Notes: generated by a model not told the origin, from the sequence alone. Positions 9,594 through 18,192 are shown, counted from the first letter of the stretch. The stretch: DNA of 64,000 nt from Ardenticatenaceae bacterium (GCA_020634235.1 JACKCB010000002.1:1116001-1180000), one strand, 5' to 3'. Program-made: numbers and translations.

Positions 9594-9756
9594 AAGGGAA
9601 AAGCATAGCCAGGAAACAGCCAAAAAGCAAGGCGATTGCCAGAAGCGGGTGGCCGGATTTTTTGTTGACGAGTGCCAGGCACAGGGCGTGCTACCCTGTG
9701 CCCGGCCCTTCACGCCTGTCAAAACTGAGAATTGCTGTGTGTTGGGTGGCCTGACA

Positions 9757-9780
9757 ACAAAAAAGGAGCCTGTTGGCTCC
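9757..9780 (-). terminator. Rho-independent terminator inside the phosphatase leader
   Basis: Minus strand reads GGAGCC AACA GGCTCC TTTTTT. A six-base stem, tetraloop and six U's form a canonical terminator, yet no gene ends upstream of it on that strand. Confidence 0.7.
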
Positions 9781-9928
9781 CCCCCGATAACCCCCAGAGA
9801 TGCGTTCTCTGGCCAAAGCCAGAAAGGGTAGATAGCATACGCATACGAACTACTTACTATCATACTCACTTTCCCAGGCCTGTCTTGGCACAGGTGTACC
9901 GATTCAACCTGGTACTCAAATACCAATT

Positions 9929-9957
9929 TTGCTGGTTTGGACCAAAATGCAGATAAT
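9929..9957 (+). promoter_or_regulatory. Promoter of the kinase-regulator gene with palindrome in the spacer
   Basis: TTGCTG (9929-9934), 17 bp, GATAAT (9952-9957). The spacer contains the 11-bp palindrome TTTGGACCAAA (9936-9946), a good place for an operator. Transcription would begin near 9964, about 10 bp before the direct-repeat array. Confidence 0.45.
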
Positions 9958-9973
9958 CGATGCCAATTCAACT

Positions 9974-10039
9974 GGCGTCATAAAGGCGTCATCAAAGCGT
10001 CATCAAGGCGTCATCAAGGCGTCATCAAGGCGTCATCAT
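9974..10039 (+). repeat. Six tandem 11-bp repeats, consensus GGCGTCATCAA
   Basis: Units begin at 9974, 9985, 9996, 10007, 10018 and 10029. Units 2, 4 and 5 are identical; units 1, 3 and 6 differ from the consensus at one base each. Eleven bp is close to one helical turn, so the units face the same side of DNA. The period is not a multiple of three, arguing against a coding role even though an open frame passes through. The array ends 53 bp before the kinase start. Confidence 0.85.
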
Positions 10040-10092
10040 CCCCCACCGGCTCGTCTACCCAGCACCGTAGCCCACAGAACGACGTTTTGGCA

Positions 10093-13000
10093 ATGGACAA
10101 ATTCTCCACAACCTGGCAGCGCCTTACAGCACCATCGGGCAGCCTGGAACCCCCTCACCGGCAGCGTGCCCAACATTTGGCTTCTTTGGTGCTGGGCTTT
10201 CTTGTCATCGGCAGCCTGCTCAGCCTGGTACAACTGGCCGCACTTGAGGATCCCCAGACACGTTTCTTTAGAGTTAGCGGCAGTTTGCTCACCATCTTGC
10301 TGCTGTTTATCTCTTACCAGCTGAGCCGAACGCGTTTCTACGTTGCCGGCGCTGTCACCTTCATCCTATTTCTCGACCTGATGATCAGCTACTCAGCCCG
10401 CTCCATGAATGCCCAGCAAACCACGGGAGCCGCGACGCTGATGATCATCTTCCTGATCCCCATCCTGTTGGGCGTCATGTTCCTTCCCTACCGCTACTCT
10501 GTGCTCGCGACGCTGCTTCACCTGGCGCTGGTTGTCTTGCTGTCGGTGTCCGTCCTGGATCTTTCCTTGCGGCAGGCAAGCAGCAGCCTGCTTGTCCCGC
10601 TAGGCTTTGTGGTAGCGCTGTTCTATTTCTTCGTTCACGAGCGAATTGGCCAGGAACGCGAACGCCAGGCAGAGCTTCGGGAACATGCTGCGCAGCTGCG
10701 CCAGTCCCATCTGCTGCTGGAAGAGCGGGTTAAGGAGCGGACGGCTGAACTGCGAATGACCAATGAATCGCTGCAGCGGCAGATTCTGGAGCGCACACAG
10801 GCCGAGCACGCGCTGCGCGAAAGTGAATCCCGCTTCCGCACCATCTCCGAGCTGGTATCTGATTTTGCCTATGTGTATGCGCGCGCGCCAAACGGCAGCT
10901 TCGCGAATGAGTGGCGAACGGACGCCTTCAAGCATATAACGGGCTACGATTTTGAAGAAGCCTGGCCAAAACGCAGTTATTTTGCTTTGCCGGTCCATCC
11001 GCGGCACGAGTTTGTGGCCCGGCAGCATATGCAGACGCTGCTCAGCGGTCAGGTCGCGGTGAGCGAATGGTGCCTGCTAACCAGGGAGGGACTGACGCGC
11101 TGGGTACAGGTGATTGACCGCCCCATCCTGGATGAGGCGGGGCAGGTGGTGCGCATTTACGGCTCGGCCCAGGATATCACGCGGCGCAAGGAGGCAGAAG
11201 ATCTGCTGCGGCAGCGTAATCGTGAGCTGGCCACCATGAACAGCGTAACCGGCGCAGCCAGCCAGACGCTGGAGATGTCTTTGCTGTTGAGTACGCTGCA
11301 ACAGCAGCTTTATCAGGTTCTGTATGTCCCTGGTGGCGGCATCGTGCTGTATGATGAAACGGCCAGGGCATTTGAGATGCAGCTTAGCTGGGGCCCGGCC
11401 GGGGCAGTCTGGCGTTTGCTGCCCTTTGCCACCCATTGCGAGCCGGCAATCCGGCAGCAGGCCGTGGTTTACGACCCCGATCTGTGGCCGCTGCTGGCGG
11501 CTGATAAGGCATTAACCGAAACGACCTGGCCAGGGTGGAAGAGCCACCTGTGTGTGCCGCTGGTCGCCGGCCATGAAGTCAAAGGGGCGCTGCGCGTGCT
11601 AAGCCAGGGCGAACCTTTTTCAGACGAGCAGGTAACCTTCTTCACCAATTTGGGCCAGCAAGTGGGAATCGCCATTCAGAATGCCCAATTGTATGAGCAG
11701 GTCATCTCCGGCCGGGAACGGCTGCGGCGTCTGGCCCAACAGGTCGTTGCCGCCCAAGAAAACGAGCGGCAAACCATGTCGCGGGAACTGCACGATGAGG
11801 CCGGCCAGACCCTCACCGCCCTCAAGTTCCATCTGGCCATGATTCGCGACGATCTGCCGGTCCCCACCGGCCCCAACGCAGAAGCGGCCACAATCCATCG
11901 CCATCTAGATGATGCCGTAGCGCTGGTAGAACAAACCATGTCGCGGGTGCGTGCGCTGGCCCATGGGCTGCGCCCGCAAGTCCTGGACAGCCTGGGACTG
12001 CATGCAGCTCTGTCAGATCTGTGCCGCGAGTTTACCGGGCACACGCAGCTAGAGGTGGACTATGCTGGCCTGCGGCCGCCACCACTGAGCAGCGAAGCCG
12101 AAATCTCGCTCTATCGCTTTGTGCAGGAGGGGTTGACCAACGTGGTTAAACATGCCGAGGCAACCCAGGTGAAAGTGCGGCTGCGTCACGACGGCCAGGC
12201 GGTTTACCTGACCATTACCGATAATGGGCGCGGGATGCCCCGGGCAACCGCGCTGCTGGGCAGCGAAGGGGGGATGGGCCTGGCCGGTATGCAGGAACGG
12301 CTGGCCCTGGTAAACGGCAGCCTGGAGATTGTGTCACAACCGGGACAGGGTACACACCTGAAGGCACAGGTACCGCTGCCGCCCCGTCAGGGCCGACTCA
12401 CGCCGGGCGGTAGTCAGGCTGAAACGCCGGGGTTGATTCGCATTGTCCTGGCCGAAGACCATCACGTGGTGCGGGCGGCCGTGGCCCAATGGCTGAACAA
12501 AGAGCCAGATATCCGGGTGGTGGGCGAGGTGACTGAAGGCGGAACGCTGCTGGCCGCCGTCCTTGATCTGCAGCCCGATCTGCTGATTATGGATGCACAG
12601 ATGCCCAACCACAAGGTGGTGGAGGCCACGAGCGCCCTGCTGTCGCGCCTGCCCGATTTGCGCATTCTGATCCTGACCGCCTACGACCGGCGCGAATACC
12701 TGGTAAGCTTGTTGAATGCCGGTATCCACGGCTACGTCCTGAAGGATGATGCGCCGGAAACCCTGGTGCAGGCGATCCGGGCTGTGGTTGGTGGTGGGCA
12801 ATGGTTGTCGCCCCGCCTGATGCCGCTGCTAACCGACCCGGCCGGGAGTACGCCCGCCGAACCGTTGGCGCAGCTAACCGGCCGGGAAATGGACATCTTG
12901 CGGCTCCTGGTGGAAGGCAGCAGCAACGAGCAAATTGCCCAGGCCCTGATGCTGGCCCCCCAAACCGTGCGCAACCACGCCCGTAACCTCTATGGCAAGC

Positions 13001-13095
13001 TGGGCGTCTCGTCACGCCTGGAGGCGGTGCTGTACGCCATGAATCATGGCCTTGCCCCGCTGTCTGGCCCGGCCGGGGACGACCCCACCACCTAG
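10093..13095 (+). CDS. Membrane histidine kinase fused to NarL-type response regulator
   Basis: 1000 residues forming a whole two-component pathway in one chain. Order: several membrane helices (about 28-180), coiled coil (180-235), PAS/PAC (about 240-365), GAF (about 375-535), HisKA_3 with phospho-acceptor His567 in RELHDEAGQT, HATPase with DNGRGMP at about 710, receiver with Asp834 in LIMDAQMPN, and a LuxR-type HTH from about 928 (LTGREMDILRLL). NarX-like kinases and NarL-like regulators are normally separate proteins. Here the DNA-binding domain is tethered to the membrane unless processed. ATG 10093 is preferred because the upstream frame crosses the 11-bp repeats. Ligand and target genes are unknown; autoregulation through the repeats is a hypothesis. 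Confidence 0.9.
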   Translation: MDKFSTTWQRLTAPSGSLEPPHRQRAQHLASLVLGFLVIGSLLSLVQLAALEDPQTRFFRVSGSLLTILLLFISYQLSRTRFYVAGAVTFILFLDLMISYSARSMNAQQTTGAATLMIIFLIPILLGVMFLPYRYSVLATLLHLALVVLLSVSVLDLSLRQASSSLLVPLGFVVALFYFFVHERIGQERERQAELREHAAQLRQSHLLLEERVKERTAELRMTNESLQRQILERTQAEHALRESESRFRTISELVSDFAYVYARAPNGSFANEWRTDAFKHITGYDFEEAWPKRSYFALPVHPRHEFVARQHMQTLLSGQVAVSEWCLLTREGLTRWVQVIDRPILDEAGQVVRIYGSAQDITRRKEAEDLLRQRNRELATMNSVTGAASQTLEMSLLLSTLQQQLYQVLYVPGGGIVLYDETARAFEMQLSWGPAGAVWRLLPFATHCEPAIRQQAVVYDPDLWPLLAADKALTETTWPGWKSHLCVPLVAGHEVKGALRVLSQGEPFSDEQVTFFTNLGQQVGIAIQNAQLYEQVISGRERLRRLAQQVVAAQENERQTMSRELHDEAGQTLTALKFHLAMIRDDLPVPTGPNAEAATIHRHLDDAVALVEQTMSRVRALAHGLRPQVLDSLGLHAALSDLCREFTGHTQLEVDYAGLRPPPLSSEAEISLYRFVQEGLTNVVKHAEATQVKVRLRHDGQAVYLTITDNGRGMPRATALLGSEGGMGLAGMQERLALVNGSLEIVSQPGQGTHLKAQVPLPPRQGRLTPGGSQAETPGLIRIVLAEDHHVVRAAVAQWLNKEPDIRVVGEVTEGGTLLAAVLDLQPDLLIMDAQMPNHKVVEATSALLSRLPDLRILILTAYDRREYLVSLLNAGIHGYVLKDDAPETLVQAIRAVVGGGQWLSPRLMPLLTDPAGSTPAEPLAQLTGREMDILRLLVEGSSNEQIAQALMLAPQTVRNHARNLYGKLGVSSRLEAVLYAMNHGLAPLSGPAGDDPTT

Positions 13096-13099
13096 CCGG

Positions 13100-13603
13100 C
13101 TAAACCCAGTCGTCAGCTTCACCCGGCCGGGCGTCACCCTCCGGAAACGAGCCGCGCAGTTGAATCCAGGCCAGCTCCAGCACCACCGCCCGCACCGCCT
13201 CATCCTGCAGCCGGGCCTGCCACTGCTGCTTCTCCGCCTCGCGCGGGTCCACGCGCCCCTCACGCCCCCGCACCGCGTCCGCCAGGCTCTGCCCAATCAC
13301 ATTCTCCCCCAACCACCCCTCTACCTGGTCCCCCAACCAATCGCGCGCCTGGCGATCCGCGTACTGCTGCGCCTCTTCCGGCAGCCTGTCGCGCGCCGCC
13401 TGGAGCTGCTGCCGGTCCAGCTTGCTCAGGCCGCGCAGCTGCTGCTCGCGTGCCGCCGAGCGCAGCCGCGCCAGCACCTCCTCGCCGCTGACCCAGGTAT
13501 CATAATCCTCGCCGTTGGTATGCTGGTAGCGTACTTGAATCTGGTCGCTAAAATCGTGGCGCATTTTGCAGCGCGCGCAAAACTGGGTAAAGCTGGTGGC
13601 CAT
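13100..13603 (-). CDS. Hypothetical protein with N-terminal CxxC
   Basis: 167 residues, no family recognised. The N-terminus has CARCKMRHDF, a two-cysteine motif that could bind metal, followed by a short beta-like part with an acidic patch. The rest is charged and probably helical, rich in Gln/Arg/Glu/Ala (about 50-150), ending in DDWV. ATG 13603 has GGGAGG at ideal distance, which decides the start against a much longer open frame. The stop is only 4 bp from the convergent kinase gene. Function unknown. Confidence 0.65.
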   Translation of the reverse strand: MATSFTQFCARCKMRHDFSDQIQVRYQHTNGEDYDTWVSGEEVLARLRSAAREQQLRGLSKLDRQQLQAARDRLPEEAQQYADRQARDWLGDQVEGWLGENVIGQSLADAVRGREGRVDPREAEKQQWQARLQDEAVRAVVLELAWIQLRGSFPEGDARPGEADDWV

Positions 13604-13754
13604 GATTGCCTCCCGTCTGGCCCCGACTGGGGTACAATGGTTGTGCTGCGCACCATTGTAGCAGAACGTGCGGCGGAGCGCGTAATGCGCAATCAGGGTC
13701 CGTAAGGAACACGCCGCATGGGCCAGGCAATCTTTCACACGACAGAAGGTATTT

Positions 13755-14699
13755 ATGTCAACTGACAACCGCACGAAATCTTCTTCCCCCCTGGCCGCCT
13801 GGGTGCTGGCCGCCCGGCCACGGACGTTGGCCCTGGCCTTTGCCGGCATCGGCATGGGCACCTTCCTGGCCGCCGCTGCCGGCGTGCTCAACGGCGCGGT
13901 GGCGGTGCTCTGTTTTGTCACCGCCACGCTGCTGCAAATCCTGTCCAACCTGGCCAACGATTACGGCGATTCCATTCACGGGGCAGACAGCCCCGGCCGG
14001 GTGGGTCCCCCGCGCGCCGTGCAAACGGGGCAGATTACGCCGGCGGCCATGAAACGGGCCGTCATCCTCTTTGCCATCCTGGCCATGCTCTCTGGCCTGG
14101 CCCTCGTGTGGCTGGCCTTTGTGGTGAACCCAGTCACAGCCACCAATGGCTGGTGGCTGCTGATCATCTTTCTGGGATTGGGCGGATTGGCCGTGGCCGC
14201 GGCCGTCACCTACACCGCCGGCTTCCGCCCCTATGGCTATGCCGGCCTGGGCGACCTGGCCGTCTTCATCTTCTTTGGCTGGGTGGCGGTGGCTGGCAGC
14301 TACTACCTGCACGCGCATGCCCTGCCCTGGACCATTTTTCTGCCGGCCACCAGCTGCGGCCTGTTTGCCGTGGGCGTACTCAACGTCAACAACATTCGCG
14401 ACATCAAATCTGACCGCGCGGCCGGGAAGCAGTCGCTGCCGGTGCGCCTGGGGCTGCGGCGCGCCCGCCTTTACCATTGGGCGCTGCTGCTGGGCGGGCT
14501 GATCAGCGCCACCCTGTACGTCATCCTCACCTATCACACCCCCTGGCAGTGGCTTTTCTTGCTGGCGGTGCCCCTGTTCCTGAACAACGGGTTTACGGTA
14601 TGGCGGCAGGAAGGGGCAGCCCTGGACCCCATGTTAAGGCAGCTTTCGCTCTCGTCGCTGCTGTTTGTCATCCTCTTTGGCGTAGGGCAACTGCTGTAA
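13755..14699 (+). CDS. menA: UbiA-family prenyltransferase, MenA-like
   Basis: 314 residues with about eight hydrophobic segments. The two Asp-rich prenyl-diphosphate sites are visible: NLANDYGDSIHGAD at about 65-78 and NNIRDIKSDRAAGK in the second half. MenA joins a polyprenyl chain to 1,4-dihydroxy-2-naphthoate in the membrane during menaquinone synthesis, which fits the NDH-2 at 54.4 kb. The early RP.TL...F and the VQTGQITPAAM loop are MenA-like rather than UbiA- or ChlG-like. No other men gene is nearby, so the exact quinone substrate is inferred. Confidence 0.85.
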   Translation: MSTDNRTKSSSPLAAWVLAARPRTLALAFAGIGMGTFLAAAAGVLNGAVAVLCFVTATLLQILSNLANDYGDSIHGADSPGRVGPPRAVQTGQITPAAMKRAVILFAILAMLSGLALVWLAFVVNPVTATNGWWLLIIFLGLGGLAVAAAVTYTAGFRPYGYAGLGDLAVFIFFGWVAVAGSYYLHAHALPWTIFLPATSCGLFAVGVLNVNNIRDIKSDRAAGKQSLPVRLGLRRARLYHWALLLGGLISATLYVILTYHTPWQWLFLLAVPLFLNNGFTVWRQEGAALDPMLRQLSLSSLLFVILFGVGQLL

Positions 14700-14727
14700 G
14701 TTCCCGGCCGGGGCCAGTCTTAACCAA

Positions 14728-15945
14728 TCAGGCCACAAAACCCCAGTTCACAAACACGGTGAGCAAGATGCCCAGCAGCAAGGCAAAAGCCAGGGTCAGG
14801 GCACGGTCCACCAGTGGGTGCCGCCCCCACCAGGCCAGCAGCATAAACAGCGGGAAGAGCACCAGCACGTAGCGTGACAGGGACATGGTGGTGCCGGTGG
14901 CCAGGGGCAGCAGGACGGCCACGGCGGTATACAGCGCATAGGCGGCGTTGAGCCGGCGCCACACAAACGGCACCAGGAGCAGCGCCCCTACCCCTAACAG
15001 CGCATCAAGGCCCGTCCGCCATATGTCGTTTACCGCCCAGCCGGGCACAAAGGGATCGAGGAGCAGCGGCCGGAAATCGCGCCACAAGATGGCCAGGGGG
15101 GAATAGAGGCTGCCGCGCCCCCAGTCGGCCTGGCCCTGCAAGAAGGCCAGGGCATTGCCAAAGCGCCACTGCAAAAAGAGCATGTACAGCAGCAATCCCA
15201 GGGGCACCAGTTGTGTGGCCAGCAGGGCCAGCAGCCCCGGCCGGGTCACAACCCCCGCCCAGCCTTGCCGCCGGTAGAAATTGCGCCAGGTCAGGCCACC
15301 GGCCGAGGCCCATTCCAGCAGCATGTAGCCATATAGGAGCACGCCGGTGACCCGTGCCGTAGCCGCCAGCAGCCCACACACCCCGGCCGGGAGCCACTCA
15401 CGCCGCCGGGTGAAGTAAACACAAGCCACGGCAAACAAGAGGAAGGTGCTTTCACTGTACACCGCGCTAAAAAAGAAGGCCGTCGGGAAAATGGCAATGT
15501 AGAAAATGGTCCGCTGCGCCGTGGCCCGGTCGCCAAATTCCAGCAGCGTCAGGTTATACAGCACCACCAGGGCCAGCAGCAGGCAAACATGGCTCACCAG
15601 CAGTCCGGCAATGGTCCAATCGGCGGCCAACAGGTGGGCCAGCCGCGTGAGCAGGGGATAGAGGGGAAAGAAGACGACATTACCCGGCTCGTCGGGGGAT
15701 AGGTACACATAGCCCTGGCGGGCGATGCCGCGGTAAAAGGCGCTGTCCCAGCGGTCCCAAATGTCCAGGTAGATCTGGCCGGGGTGCGTGTGCCACGGGC
15801 CATCCCCCAGCCGGCTGCTGAAAGCCACCCGGGCCACAAAGCCAATCACCCAGATAAGGCTGCGGCTAATGAGGAAAATGGCCAGTGGCGTACTGAGGCG
15901 ATGGTAATGGCCATCTCTGAGACGGCCGAAGAATTGGGTGAGCAT
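14728..15945 (-). CDS. PIG-V-like polytopic mannosyltransferase
   Basis: 405 residues with about ten membrane helices. The N-terminal loop has DIWDRWDSAFY (about 61-71) and later VVFFPLYPLLTR, the hallmark loops of PIG-V/GT-C mannosyltransferases that use lipid-linked sugars on the outer face of the membrane. A run through IFPTAFFFSAVYSES also fits the family. Acceptor unknown. It converges with menA and ends 28 bp away. Two GT4 genes lie 2-5 kb further on, so a shared glycan or glycolipid role is possible. Confidence 0.8.
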   Translation of the reverse strand: MLTQFFGRLRDGHYHRLSTPLAIFLISRSLIWVIGFVARVAFSSRLGDGPWHTHPGQIYLDIWDRWDSAFYRGIARQGYVYLSPDEPGNVVFFPLYPLLTRLAHLLAADWTIAGLLVSHVCLLLALVVLYNLTLLEFGDRATAQRTIFYIAIFPTAFFFSAVYSESTFLLFAVACVYFTRRREWLPAGVCGLLAATARVTGVLLYGYMLLEWASAGGLTWRNFYRRQGWAGVVTRPGLLALLATQLVPLGLLLYMLFLQWRFGNALAFLQGQADWGRGSLYSPLAILWRDFRPLLLDPFVPGWAVNDIWRTGLDALLGVGALLLVPFVWRRLNAAYALYTAVAVLLPLATGTTMSLSRYVLVLFPLFMLLAWWGRHPLVDRALTLAFALLLGILLTVFVNWGFVA

Positions 15946-16004
15946 GGGCCGGTTAGGGGGAACTCCCCGGACGCATCAAAGCGCCACACCAGATGCAACA
16001 GGGG

Positions 16005-17075
16005 TCAACCACTGTGCCGCAGCCGGGCCATGAAGTGGCTGTCGGCCCAGCGGCCATCGCCATAGGTGTGGAAGCGGCAGGTGCCCTCAATAACAAAGCC
16101 GAACTTCTCGTACAGGTGGATGGCTGCCGGATTGTCGGTGTTAACTTGCAGGTCTACTCGCTGCAAATGGAGCCAGTTGTCGGCCAGGTCCAGCAGGGCA
16201 GCCATGAGCTGGCTGCCAACACCCCGGCCCCAATAGTCGGGGTGGACGCTCATGCCCAGCCCGGCCGAATGGTTCATGCGCGGATTTTGGTCGTGGTGCA
16301 GGCTGGCCATGCCCACCACTTTCTCCCCGGCCGCGGCCACAACGCGGTTTACCTCCGGCCGGGGCGTCCCAATCCGATCCATAAACGCCATCCAATCTTG
16401 CCAGGGCAGTTGCAGCGTGGTGCGGTCTACCAGCGGGTGGGTGAGGATGGCATAGATGCCGGGCAGGTCGGCCGGCCGGACGGCGCGAATTTCAACGGGG
16501 GTGTCGTCGGGCACCCGGCCGGGGGGCGGCGGCGGTGGTGTGTGGCTAACTTGCAGGCCGGCCGTATCGCGCAGGCGGGCCATCACCATTTCATCCTGCC
16601 ATTGGCCATCCCCAAAAACTGCGCGGCGGCGTATGCCTTCGCTGCGAAAGCCGAACTTCTCATACAGGTGAGTGGCCGCGGCGTTGTGCGTCATGACTTC
16701 CAGCTCCATCCGGCGCAGGTTAAGCCAGTTATCGGCCAGCTCCAGCACCGCGGCCAGCAGCGCCGAGCCAACGCCCTGGCCCCAATAATCAACGTGGACC
16801 ATCAGCCCCAGGCGGCCGCTGTGCTGCATACGCGGGCGCTGGTTGTGGGTTAGTGGGCAAGAACCGACTACCCGGCCATCGATTTCGGCCACCAGCCGGT
16901 ACCGGCCGGGGGTTTTGCGGGCAATCCAGGCTTCGGTCTCAGCCAGTTCCATGGTGGGCAGATGGATCAGGGTGCGAGCCACCTGGGGATGGCTAATAAT
17001 GGCGTGCAAATCAGCCGCATCTTCGGGCCGCACGCTGCGGACAATGATCCTGGGATTGGCTTTGGGCTGGTTCAT
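16005..17075 (-). CDS. Tandem-GNAT acetyltransferase
   Basis: 356 residues made of two homologous GNAT domains (about 8-170 and 195-352) joined by a proline-rich linker. Each has the acetyl-CoA loop region (YWGQGVGSALL and YWGRGVGSQLM) and the C-terminal IHLYEKFGF-type motif. The halves are clearly alike, indicating internal duplication of a RimI/phosphinothricin-type enzyme. GGAGAGCAGCG precedes ATG 17075. Substrate unknown. Whether both halves keep activity cannot be told from sequence. Confidence 0.85.
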   Translation of the reverse strand: MNQPKANPRIIVRSVRPEDAADLHAIISHPQVARTLIHLPTMELAETEAWIARKTPGRYRLVAEIDGRVVGSCPLTHNQRPRMQHSGRLGLMVHVDYWGQGVGSALLAAVLELADNWLNLRRMELEVMTHNAAATHLYEKFGFRSEGIRRRAVFGDGQWQDEMVMARLRDTAGLQVSHTPPPPPPGRVPDDTPVEIRAVRPADLPGIYAILTHPLVDRTTLQLPWQDWMAFMDRIGTPRPEVNRVVAAAGEKVVGMASLHHDQNPRMNHSAGLGMSVHPDYWGRGVGSQLMAALLDLADNWLHLQRVDLQVNTDNPAAIHLYEKFGFVIEGTCRFHTYGDGRWADSHFMARLRHSG

Positions 17076-17107
17076 CGCTGCTCTCCGGAACCAAAGGGCC
17101 GGTTATC

Positions 17108-18058
17108 TTAGTCTGGCCTCAGGCTTTGCACAATCTGGTCATATTGGGCCCGCCAGGCGCTGGCGGCCTGTTGGTCGGCAAAATAGGCCACAAAGAGGAG
17201 GTCATCCCCGGCCGGGACAAAGTAAAGCCGCACCGTCACCCGCACCGCCTGGGCCTGAATGGTCGTATCGGCAGTGAACTCCACCAGCAGCGCTTCGCGA
17301 CCGTTCACCTGCACCCGCTCGCTGCGCCGGGCGGTGAAGTTGTAGCCCGTTTCAGGGCTGCCGATGAGGGTCAGGCCGCCGGCCAGGGCGGCCAGGGCGG
17401 CCGGCTGGTCACGGGCGATGGTTTCGATGTCGGCAAAGGTTGGGGCGCTGCCGGGCAGCACGGCCCGGCCGGCGGTAAAGACGACTAGCCGCCCGTTGGC
17501 CAGGTCTACCCCGGCCGGGTCAACCGCCCGCGTTTGGGCCGTAGGCGGGGTTATGCCCGTCTCAAACAAGGATTCAGCCCAACCGTAATCTTCAGCCAGA
17601 TCGCGTGTTTCGTCCGCCCAGCCGGGCAGGCTTTGGTCTATCACCAGCCACCCGGCCGGGAAGTCCAGCGCCAACCCGGCCCGCGGATTGCTGTAGGCTT
17701 GCCAGACAACCGGCGTGGGCGTGGCAATGGTGGCCGGCGTGACCTGGGCCGTGGGCAGCGGCGTAGGCGAGGCCAGGAAGGGCAGCACGGCGATAACCGG
17801 CCGGGGCAGCAGGCTGGGGCGGGCCAGAGCCACCAGCCCCAGGCAGGCACAGGCCAAGATGAGCAGTATGCTGACCAACAACAGAACGGTTTGCCGGGCG
17901 GTTAGCGGCGGCGTGGGCGATGGTGTCTCCGGGGTGGCGGGTGGCGGATTCCCCGGCTGGGCGGGGACCCGGCCGGGGGCCACCGGCAGCCGGCTGCCGC
18001 AATATTGGCATTGCGTGGAATGGTCGGGCAAAGCCTGAAAACAGTAGGGACAACGCAT
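17108..18058 (-). CDS. Zinc-ribbon membrane protein, PsbP/DcrB-like C-terminus
   Basis: 316 residues. Four cysteines in CPYCFQ...CQYCG (about 3-22) form a zinc-ribbon, then a Pro/Thr linker, one membrane helix (about 57-80) and an extracytoplasmic part. The latter starts with NPRAGLALDFPAGWLV, reminiscent of PsbP/DcrB-like domains. The same layout recurs in the gene at 46026. Function unknown. No strong Shine-Dalgarno is visible at ATG 18058. Confidence 0.65.
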   Translation of the reverse strand: MRCPYCFQALPDHSTQCQYCGSRLPVAPGRVPAQPGNPPPATPETPSPTPPLTARQTVLLLVSILLILACACLGLVALARPSLLPRPVIAVLPFLASPTPLPTAQVTPATIATPTPVVWQAYSNPRAGLALDFPAGWLVIDQSLPGWADETRDLAEDYGWAESLFETGITPPTAQTRAVDPAGVDLANGRLVVFTAGRAVLPGSAPTFADIETIARDQPAALAALAGGLTLIGSPETGYNFTARRSERVQVNGREALLVEFTADTTIQAQAVRVTVRLYFVPAGDDLLFVAYFADQQAASAWRAQYDQIVQSLRPD

Positions 18059-18192
18059 AGCCAGAATTGTAAAGGGGAAAGCGCTGTATGACCAGCTTAA
18101 GGCATTCGGACGATTGGCCTGAATCGCCCAAAGAAGGGTACACTAACATCCACGACAACGCCCTGGCCAACGAAACGACGGCCTGAGATAAG

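Larger units (their letters stand above)
9594..9960 (-). promoter_or_regulatory. Structured leader with alternative hairpins and internal terminator
   Basis: This is the gene-free stretch upstream of the phosphatase-mutS unit. On the minus strand an early hairpin is CCTGT/ACAGG (9879-9894). Hairpin A, TCTGGC-loop-GCCAGA (9808-9823), and hairpin B, CCAGAG-loop-CTCTGG (9794-9812), share five bases and exclude each other. A terminator follows at 9759-9780, then a 9-bp hairpin GGCACAGGG/CCCTGTGCC (9678-9702). No convincing open frame fits. It could be a riboswitch or attenuator, or a small RNA ending at the terminator. No known riboswitch consensus was recognised. Confidence 0.5.

Noticed and set aside
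9974..10039. Short direct repeats as CRISPR
   Set aside because: Units are 11 bp with no spacers and no cas gene nearby.
9937..10092. N-terminal extension of the fused kinase, reading through the 11-bp repeats
   Set aside because: The 11-bp period shifts frame at each unit, the peptide is repetitive and unlike a kinase N-terminus, and ATG 10093 gives a normal start.
13758..14537. 259-codon minus-strand frame opposite menA
   Set aside because: Low-complexity Gly/Gln/Arg translation, no ribosome site, fully inside a conserved gene.
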